A stretch of 5,392 bases of DNA, from positions 1 through 5,392 of the forward strand of contig SKOF01000521.1 in NCBI GenBank assembly GCA_007120155.1. Direction: 5' to 3'. Both the position numbers and the translations under genes were made by a program. This stretch comes from Thioalkalivibrio sp. Its GTDB lineage: Bacteria; Pseudomonadota; Gammaproteobacteria; Ectothiorhodospirales; Ectothiorhodospiraceae. The notes below the pieces were generated by a model. That model saw nothing but the letters and a program-made list of their open reading frames with translations. It did no database searches and had not been told where the DNA came from. Of the stretch, positions 1 through 5,392 are shown piece after piece (within the stretch, counting starts at the first letter, position 1; the number at the start of each line of letters is the position of its first letter).

Positions 1-598
1 CTAAATAACTAAAATGCCAACCCTGACACTTAATTCCTTTAAATGTATGATATGTATTTTTTGCACCCCTTATTTTTTGTGGGGTCGTTTTATCCAAAAA
101 CGATTTTCTTGTAAACACACTTCCATACCATTTATAATCAAACACATAATTCATATAATAATATGATAATCTTTGTATGGATACTTTTGGTCTGAATGCT
201 TTATCTGGTTTGTATAATGGTATTAGGTCTTTATGTGGCATTTCATCCACATCGCTTATAATTATCACATCATCGTCTTTTGCTGTCGCAAGTCCATTTA
301 CAATATGGTTTCGTTGCTGGTTTTCCAATTTCCAATAGTCATCATCTGGATTGTATTCTTTTGCGGGTTCAAAATTTAAATTTTCTATGTTTAACTCTGC
401 TTTTACGTGAATGATTTTATGATTAAAATCTTTAAACCTTTCCCTATTTTCTTCATAATGATATGGTTTTGGTTTACCTGAATGTGTTTTATCTGCTTCT
501 ACCAAAACAAAATGGTCCACCACATCATTGAGGTAATTTAACCTTATTTCTAAAAGGTCTAATTCATTAAAAAAAGTAAAACAATCAAAAACTTTCAT
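1..598 (-). CDS. Glycosyltransferase family 17 (MGAT3-like), C-terminus off the left edge
   Basis: The frame starts at ATG 598-596 and stays open for 199 codons to the window edge, so the C-terminus is missing. The N-terminus reads MKVFDCFTFFNELDLLEIRL, followed by HFVLVEADKTHSGKPKP (29-45). This is the characteristic opening of GT17 enzymes, whose eukaryotic member MGAT3 adds bisecting beta-1,4-GlcNAc to N-glycans. Further family marks are WKLENQQRN (89-97), the DxD-type metal/nucleotide-sugar motif DVDEMP (116-121) and GWHFSYL (193-199). It has no signal peptide or membrane segment, so it is probably cytoplasmic. The start lies 14 nt inside the preceding gene, with only a weak GAAAG and no real Shine-Dalgarno sequence upstream, so translation is probably coupled. 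Family assignment is firm. Donor sugar and acceptor cannot be read from sequence, and bacterial and viral members are mostly uncharacterised. Confidence 0.92.
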   Translation of the reverse strand, partial: MKVFDCFTFFNELDLLEIRLNYLNDVVDHFVLVEADKTHSGKPKPYHYEENRERFKDFNHKIIHVKAELNIENLNFEPAKEYNPDDDYWKLENQQRNHIVNGLATAKDDDVIIISDVDEMPHKDLIPLYKPDKAFRPKVSIQRLSYYYMNYVFDYKWYGSVFTRKSFLDKTTPQKIRGAKNTYHTFKGIKCQGWHFSYL

Positions 599-1370
599 TT
601 ATGTAACTTTCAACATTGGGTTTTCTATCGTATTGATGAACCACTTTTGGACATCTATCATATAAATATATAGTGTCCAATTTTATTTTTATATTATCTG
701 GGTTTGTTAATCCAATTGTTGCCACCCAGTCACCATTTTCTTTAATTTCAAAACCACTAAAACTTTCACTTTCATTATACACAATCCAATTGTGAATACC
801 TTGGTCAATACCTGTTATTTTATATGACCACTTGTCCAAGTTTTTTATGAAATGACACATCCTTTCAAGATATTTTACAATATTGTCATAACTACCAATG
901 ATTGTTCCTGAACATATGATTTTTTTGGTTTTTAATCTGTCCAAAATCGAAGTGTCAAATACTGCTTCAATCCACCTTTTCATATAAGGGTTTTTACCAA
1001 TAACACCATCTTCTTCAAAGCACCACAAAAACTCGTTTGCGAACAACCCATCAAATAAGTTTTCCAAAAACACCACATCACGAACATCTGTCAAAAATAT
1101 ATTCTTATACCTGTTTTCTTTTAAAAATTCTAAATATTTAAAATAGCGAGTGTTATTAATACTTGCCCCTTTAACATATGTTTCGTCACAAACCAAATAA
1201 TTAATATTATATTCTTTTAAAAATTCTTTTGTTTCACCTTCAGCATCAATGTTTTTATAAACCAATAAAAAGACATCATCCACTTTATTGTGTTTTCTAA
1301 ATGATTTAACAAAAGTTTTAATGTCTTTTGGTCTATAACCAATTGCCGCTCCTAGTACTAAATTTTTCAC
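585..1370 (-). CDS. Small GT-A-fold-like glycosyltransferase of unnamed family
   Basis: This gene encodes 261 residues and starts with GTG at 1370-1368. An in-frame TAA lies at 1382-1380 and the first internal Met is residue 130, so GTG is the only sensible start. The N-terminus (VLGAAIGYRPKDIKTFVKSF) suits the first strand and helix of a nucleotide-diphosphosugar transferase. Next come IFLTDVRDVVF (91-101), with a DxxD/DxD-like acidic motif after a hydrophobic strand, then ICSGTIIGS (152-160), GIDQGIHNW (187-195) and KVVHQYDR (242-249). The order acidic strand, CSG/IGS, DQG.HN, late VHQYDR looks like a GT-A fold with a metal-binding His near the C-terminus. I recognise the pattern from uncharacterised proteins but cannot name a CAZy family. 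It has no signal peptide or membrane segment. It overlaps the upstream stop as GTGA (1370-1367), a coupling arrangement. The coding call is firm; the enzyme class is an inference. Confidence 0.83.
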   Translation of the reverse strand: MKNLVLGAAIGYRPKDIKTFVKSFRKHNKVDDVFLLVYKNIDAEGETKEFLKEYNINYLVCDETYVKGASINNTRYFKYLEFLKENRYKNIFLTDVRDVVFLENLFDGLFANEFLWCFEEDGVIGKNPYMKRWIEAVFDTSILDRLKTKKIICSGTIIGSYDNIVKYLERMCHFIKNLDKWSYKITGIDQGIHNWIVYNESESFSGFEIKENGDWVATIGLTNPDNIKIKLDTIYLYDRCPKVVHQYDRKPNVESYINESF

Positions 1371-4282
1371 TTTATAGACTTAAATTTATTTATCCAATAA
1401 TTTAATGTTAATTTTTTATAATTAAATGATTTATTTTTAAAATCATTAATAGTTTTATTTAATAATTCTTCTGTTATATCAATCCACTCGTCCACAATCA
1501 AAACAGGAAGTTCGTCATATAAATAATCAATATTTGATTTTTTGACAACAGGTATGCAACCCAAAACCAATGCTTCCCAAGTTCTATGACAATCCAAACC
1601 TATTCCGTGTGGACTTATAATAAAAGCATATTCAGATTGATTTTTCCAAGTGGTTAAACGGTCAACAGGTGTTTCTTCATAATAAACCAATTCTTCTGGT
1701 ATCGACTCATATGCTTCAACCCTATCTGGCGTCATTGAAACTAAAAAAGTGGAATAACAAATCGGTTTTCTTTCCCAAAAAGGTTTTGATTTATCTTTTA
1801 TGTTAATTAATAATTCTTCTTGCTCTGATGGTGGTATCATTTTACCCCAAAACATTTCTTGCGTTGCCATTGTATGATAATCCAAACCAAGTGGTATTAT
1901 AGAAACCTTTTTATGATTTTTTCCGTTCCAATTTTGACAAAGCCAATGTTTTAAATATGGGTTATTTAAAAAATCGTTTAATTCATTTTCTGTTTTAAAT
2001 ATATCGTATGGTATATCTTCAGTGCAATCACCAGAAACCAATACAAAATCAAAATTAATATCACTTAACACATTTTCAATAAAATCGGGTATAGCACTGC
2101 TGCATACATATATAGATGGTGTTTTAACATCTTTTATTGTAGTTAATGGTGGATAATTAATAAGTTTACGAATACCTGATTGTGGATGTATTGAGTGATA
2201 ATTACAAGATTTTAATATACCACGACTACTGACATATTTATTATCCTTTTCTGATGCTACCCTTTCTTTTTGTTCTATTTGTTTTATCAATCCGTGTTTT
2301 TTGATTTTATCAATTACCATATCGGATGTTATACTTTTTGTGCATTCAAATTCACGTTCAGTTCCACCGTGTTCTGGACAACACTCTTTATTTCTTGCAA
2401 AGTTTATGTCGTGACGATGCCAACATCCGTGACAAACATCTGTGTTTATAACTCTTATGTTTTGAAATTCATTAAATATATCAGTAAATCCGCTTATCAT
2501 TACAACACGTTTTCCTGTTGCCCATGCTAACCAACTTAAACCACTAGTTATTCCAATAAAAAATTCACTATGGTTTATTTGATTTATTCTGTCCGAAATT
2601 GGTTTGTCGCCCGTCCAATCCAATACACCCTTTAATTCTGTGGGTTCTTTGCTTATTGCAGCGACCTGGTATCCTCGCCCTTTTAACCAATTCACCAATT
2701 CTTGCCATCCATTTGGGTTATTCCACATTTTTGCCCGTCCGTGATTTGAATGTTCGGAAATTGTTACATACTTTTCTTCAATAGGTCGCCCACCATTTGG
2801 AATGGTTATTTTGGGTTTTAATTCCATTGGGTGTAATCCCAATATATCACTTGATAATTGTTGCAATGGTATTTTTCGTGGATTTTTTGGTGAGTTTATT
2901 CCTTGCCTTATTGGAATTCCACTTTCACTTGGAAATTCAACACTTTCCCACGTTTCATTCATTGAAATGAAATATCTTGCTGTTATATTTTCGTTTAATC
3001 TATTGTGACCTGCTTTGGGTTCAATAAAATTAATATCAGTATAATGTTCCTTAAATAAATGGTTATGATATGTTACACAATAAACATTACACTCGTGTTT
3101 TTTTCTGAATTCTTCCACATAAGGAAACCAAGCAATTGTATCACCAATTGCTGCTGTTATTAACACAACGAGAACGTTTTTACCACGTAAATCTAACGTA
3201 TCATTATAAACACCCTTACCACCTTGTTTTATATTTACTTCCCACTCTTTATAATATTTTATTGGAACTGATGCAATTTTATCTGGTTCTAATACGTGGA
3301 CAAATTTTAAGTCTGCAACATCATAAGAATTATTTTTTGGTGCTTTTATTTCTACTGAATAAGTTTTATCTGAATTATTTTGTATATAGACCCCATCCAC
3401 ATAACTTATAATTAGGTCTTTTGGTAAAACATTTTGTTTTTTGTTTGGTTTTTCTGGTTTCCAAGAATCTCTATCATACCCAAACATTTCAAATTGTTCT
3501 TTCAGATTTTTATATACAATATCTGCCGTTTCTTGGGTATATAGATCTCGCCAATCATCTTTTTTATTTTTTTCGTCCGTTTCTTTTGTGAAGTTTTCCA
3601 AAAGTGGAACAATAATACTATTAAAATTTGGAGGACGATTATCACGTATTTCAGGAATTGACATCAGGTCTTCTGCCAATTGCTCCATTTTAACATAATA
3701 ATCTGGTGGGTGTATTTTTAAATATTCGTGATAATGTAGTTGGTCTAACCATATACGATGTGAGTCACGTTTTATGAAACCACGTTCAATCCATTGGTCG
3801 AAATCCATTTTATCTTCAAAAAGTTTATCACTTTCTTCATCGGTTAATGCAACCAATTTTTTTGATTTATATGCGGATGTAAATGCACTATCTGGTTCAT
3901 CATCATTTACATTTTTTTTCTTTTCTTCTTTTGATTTATACCAATCAGGAGATAATTTTTCACGAAATATATTATGATATTTTAATAATGCAACGACCCT
4001 TGCATAAGGATTGCGAACACTACACATAATTTTTAATCCCTCATCTTCTTCTGGAAGAATGTCAAAATCGTGCGTATAATCACTACCAGGAACAAGTGGA
4101 AATACTATTTCAGGTTTATCCGTTTCTTTATAATCCGTATGTATCTTAAAATCATAGTGTTGGAGGAATTGATATGTTTGTCGAGTTGCGGTTCTTGATG
4201 GTGCTAACCATAACAAACCCAACTTTTCTGATATATTCCTAAAATGCGTGGTGTCTTTTTTGTGGTGTCTGGATTGTAACAT
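1367..4282 (-). CDS. Three-module sulfotransferase / BAHT-like glycosyltransferase / exostosin-like glycosyltransferase
   Basis: This gene encodes 971 residues. ATG 4282-4280 is set by an in-frame TAA 9 nt upstream. Module 1 (about 15-275) is sulfotransferase-like: LAPSRTATRQT (27-37) fits the 5'-phosphosulfate loop of PAPS enzymes, VRNPYAR (89-95) fits the 3'-phosphate site, and the module ends DLYTQETADIVY...FGYD (246-270), a usual sulfotransferase close. The Ser expected after RNPxxRxx is Ala98. Module 2 (about 295-668) resembles the GT9-related O-heptosyltransferases TibC/Aah: IGDTIAWFPYVEEF (379-392), KMWNNPNGW (518-526), TSGLSWLAW (579-587), then CxxC (617, 620), CCP (634-636) and ECTK (646-649), matching their four-Cys iron site. 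Module 3 (about 683-971) is exostosin/GT47-like: SIIPLGLDYH (794-803), then IISPHGIGLDCHRTWEALVL (888-907) and LPVLIVDEW (925-933). Charged linkers join the modules. It is probably cytosolic. Modules are clear; sugars and acceptor are unknown. Confidence 0.9.
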   Translation of the reverse strand: MLQSRHHKKDTTHFRNISEKLGLLWLAPSRTATRQTYQFLQHYDFKIHTDYKETDKPEIVFPLVPGSDYTHDFDILPEEDEGLKIMCSVRNPYARVVALLKYHNIFREKLSPDWYKSKEEKKKNVNDDEPDSAFTSAYKSKKLVALTDEESDKLFEDKMDFDQWIERGFIKRDSHRIWLDQLHYHEYLKIHPPDYYVKMEQLAEDLMSIPEIRDNRPPNFNSIIVPLLENFTKETDEKNKKDDWRDLYTQETADIVYKNLKEQFEMFGYDRDSWKPEKPNKKQNVLPKDLIISYVDGVYIQNNSDKTYSVEIKAPKNNSYDVADLKFVHVLEPDKIASVPIKYYKEWEVNIKQGGKGVYNDTLDLRGKNVLVVLITAAIGDTIAWFPYVEEFRKKHECNVYCVTYHNHLFKEHYTDINFIEPKAGHNRLNENITARYFISMNETWESVEFPSESGIPIRQGINSPKNPRKIPLQQLSSDILGLHPMELKPKITIPNGGRPIEEKYVTISEHSNHGRAKMWNNPNGWQELVNWLKGRGYQVAAISKEPTELKGVLDWTGDKPISDRINQINHSEFFIGITSGLSWLAWATGKRVVMISGFTDIFNEFQNIRVINTDVCHGCWHRHDINFARNKECCPEHGGTEREFECTKSITSDMVIDKIKKHGLIKQIEQKERVASEKDNKYVSSRGILKSCNYHSIHPQSGIRKLINYPPLTTIKDVKTPSIYVCSSAIPDFIENVLSDINFDFVLVSGDCTEDIPYDIFKTENELNDFLNNPYLKHWLCQNWNGKNHKKVSIIPLGLDYHTMATQEMFWGKMIPPSEQEELLINIKDKSKPFWERKPICYSTFLVSMTPDRVEAYESIPEELVYYEETPVDRLTTWKNQSEYAFIISPHGIGLDCHRTWEALVLGCIPVVKKSNIDYLYDELPVLIVDEWIDITEELLNKTINDFKNKSFNYKKLTLNYWINKFKSIK
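2279..3400 (-). repeat. BAHT-like module paralogous to the gene at 4321-5392
   Basis: This segment of the fusion gene (residues about 295-668) and the neighbouring gene encode the same module in the same order: VEIK...YY..W, IGDT.AW.PY.EEFRKKH, IPLQ....D.LGL, KMW...GWQ..V.WL, ISKE...LKGV.D.TGD, S.GL.WLAW, then the Cys cluster. Similarity is strong at protein level but the DNA is well diverged, which points to an old duplication or separate acquisition rather than a recent tandem copy. Confidence 0.85.
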
Positions 4283-4320
4283 AAAAACAATTTAAATATA
4301 ACTACAAATATAAGAAAAAA
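4283..4320 (-). other. 38-nt intergenic spacer, only gap in the window
   Basis: This is the only non-coding stretch. Read on the minus strand it is T-rich and A-rich, beginning with TTTTTTCTTA directly after the TAA stop and ending TTTAAATTGTTTTT before the ATG. It shows no purine-rich Shine-Dalgarno sequence and no GC-rich hairpin. The A/T-rich leader with no SD just before the start is common in Bacteroidota and their phages. Confidence 0.7.
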
Positions 4321-4335
4321 TTATGATATGACCAA
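4305..4335 (-). promoter_or_regulatory. Possible Bacteroidota-type promoter (TTG-N20-TATATTTG)
   Basis: On the minus strand TATATTTG (4312-4305) matches the Bacteroidota -7 consensus TAnnTTTG. A TTG (4335-4333) lies 20 nt upstream, within the usual spacing for the -33 element, although the base before it is A rather than T. A transcript would begin about 15-20 nt before the ATG at 4282. This would let the three-module gene and those after it be transcribed independently of the upstream gene. In DNA this AT-rich such a match can arise by chance. Confidence 0.33.
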
Positions 4336-5392
4336 TTTTTGTTTTAACTTTTCTATTACCATTTCTGATGTTATTCTACTATTTAAATCCATTTTTTGAT
4401 GTTTTTGGCAAACATCCAATTCCATTCCATATGGTTTATAAACTTTATCACAATCATCACATTTTGGTTTGTCCAAAATTCGTGTGTTTCCTGATTGAAA
4501 TTCGTGAAGCTCAGAAGTCGCATTTGAAATCATAACAACTGGAACACCAATACCCCAAGCAAGCCAAGCCAATCCACTTGAAACACCAATAAAAAGGTCT
4601 GCGTGTTGTATATGATTTATTCGGTCTTTTAATGAATAATCATCACCAGTTAAATCAATAACCCCTTTTAACCTTGTCCGTTCTTTACTTATTACAATGA
4701 CTTTATAACCATTTTGGTTTAACCAATCCACAACATCTTGCCAACCATCTTTTCTTGTCCACATTTTATTTCTACCACCATAATTGCTTGCATATTCACT
4801 TATTGCAACATAACGACCTGTTATTGGTGAAAGTAAATTACTACGTTCCAATTTAGGACGTATTTCTTTATATGGCAAACCAAGTCCATCTGCTGCTGCA
4901 CGTTGTAGTGGTATATTAAATGGATTGTTTGGTATGTTTACCCCCATTCGGTTTTGTCCAACATCCATTTCTTGTTGATAAACAAACCAACCGATTTGAT
5001 ATATGGCATACGGTTCTTCACCCATTTTATTAAACATATCTTTAAAATAAGAAATTTTATCAGTTGAATGATAACCATCAATAAAATAAATATCTGGATA
5101 TTCTGTCTTAAATAAATTATTATGAAATGTTACACAATGAACTTTACATTTATGTTTTTTACGAAACTCTTCTATATATGGAATCCAAGCCAGTGTATCA
5201 CCAATGGCATTACTTACAAATGCAATTAAAACCGTCTTATCTTTTAAATCAAAACCGTAATTCAAAAGTAAATCATTTTCATCCCATATTTTTATCATCC
5301 AATTTTGATAATATAATATAGGAAGATGAACTTCATTATTTGCTGAAACCCATTCAGTAAAATCAACACCATCGGATTTTATTTCTACTTTA
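4321..5392 (-). CDS. BAHT/GT9-like glycosyltransferase, 5' end off the right edge
   Basis: The ATG at 5298-5296 is not the true start. Upstream codons 5391-5299 are open and encode about 31 residues, including KVEIKSDG and LPILYYQNW. These align with VEIKAPKN and VPIKYYKEW in the middle module of the next gene, so at least 356 residues are visible. Counting from Met5298, the core contains NAIGDTLAWIPYIEEFRKKH (30-49), NIPLQRAAADGLGL (128-141), KMWTRKDGW (178-186) and SSGLAWLAW (240-248), as in TibC/Aah-type O-heptosyltransferases, which glycosylate autotransporter adhesins with ADP-heptose. The iron-site region keeps CDDC (280-283) and a later Cys-Gln-Lys-His (297-300), but where the neighbour has ECTK this protein has DLNS, so the fourth Cys is missing. 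It ends in TAA (4323-4321), 38 nt before the next start. It is a clear paralogue of the neighbour's middle module. Whether a further domain lies upstream cannot be seen, and the donor sugar is unproven. Confidence 0.9.
   Translation of the reverse strand, partial: KVEIKSDGVDFTEWVSANNEVHLPILYYQNWMIKIWDENDLLLNYGFDLKDKTVLIAFVSNAIGDTLAWIPYIEEFRKKHKCKVHCVTFHNNLFKTEYPDIYFIDGYHSTDKISYFKDMFNKMGEEPYAIYQIGWFVYQQEMDVGQNRMGVNIPNNPFNIPLQRAAADGLGLPYKEIRPKLERSNLLSPITGRYVAISEYASNYGGRNKMWTRKDGWQDVVDWLNQNGYKVIVISKERTRLKGVIDLTGDDYSLKDRINHIQHADLFIGVSSGLAWLAWGIGVPVVMISNATSELHEFQSGNTRILDKPKCDDCDKVYKPYGMELDVCQKHQKMDLNSRITSEMVIEKLKQKLVIS

Noticed and set aside
661..668. TATAAATA on the plus strand, identical to the T4-type late promoter.
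   Set aside because: It points away from every gene and lies inside coding sequence; such A/T strings are expected by chance here.
2270..3977. Several plus-strand open frames of about 60-90 codons, for example 2270-2530, 3136-3411 and 3441-3698.
   Set aside because: They lie antisense inside the three-module gene, have low-complexity F/L/S-rich translations as expected from the reverse of AT-rich coding DNA, and show no recognisable motifs.
4283..4330. A T-run just after the TAA of the BAHT-like gene, which could suggest a terminator.
   Set aside because: No stable stem precedes the T-run; the flanking sequence is nearly all A/T.
5127..5321. A 64-codon plus-strand open frame at the right side.
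   Set aside because: It is antisense to conserved codons of the BAHT-like gene and has no domain or start signal.
1..5392. Giant-virus (nucleocytoplasmic large DNA virus) origin, suggested by exostosin, GT17 and sulfotransferase families together.
   Set aside because: Start/stop overlaps of 4 and 14 nt on one strand are operon features of bacteria and phages, although taxonomy is not proven.
1..5392. tRNA, rRNA, CRISPR array, insertion sequence or attachment-site repeats.
   Set aside because: No cloverleaf, regular spaced repeats, inverted terminal repeats or transposase motifs were seen, and the window is filled by coding sequence.

Overview
The window is AT-rich (roughly one third G+C by eye), uses the standard genetic code and is almost entirely coding. 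All four genes lie on the minus strand, so transcription runs from right to left. Every product that can be classified is a sugar- or sulfate-transferring enzyme. This is therefore a piece of a surface-glycan or glycoprotein-decoration locus. The source is not certain. Tight packing (gaps or overlaps of +38, -4 and -14 nt), no Shine-Dalgarno sequence before any visible start, a possible Bacteroidota-type promoter and AT-richness fit a Bacteroidota bacterium or a phage of such a host. A near absence of GATC and CATG would also suit a phage or a host with restriction pressure. No phage structural gene or chromosomal marker is present to decide.

Layout in transcription order: (1) 5392-4321, a 5'-truncated gene for a GT-B glycosyltransferase of the GT9 heptosyltransferase / TibC-Aah (BAHT) type. 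Its reading frame stays open to the right edge, so the ATG at 5298 is internal. (2) A 38-nt gap with a possible promoter. (3) 4282-1367, a 971-residue three-module enzyme: an N-terminal PAPS-type sulfotransferase, a central BAHT-like module paralogous to gene 1, and a C-terminal exostosin/GT47-like module. (4) 1370-585, a GTG-started gene overlapping gene 3 by 4 nt, for a small GT-A-fold-like transferase of no family I can name. (5) 598-1, the 5' part of a GT17 (MGAT3-like) glycosyltransferase gene, overlapping gene 4 by 14 nt and running off the left edge.

Inferred joint role: the genes look like one translationally coupled unit that builds a short, probably sulfated, branched glycan on a protein or surface polymer. 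The BAHT-like modules could supply a heptose-like or other priming sugar, the exostosin-like, GT-A-like and GT17 enzymes further sugars, and the sulfotransferase a sulfate. The acceptor is not in the window. The most unusual feature is the fusion of three transferase modules in one polypeptide beside a free-standing paralogue of the middle module.
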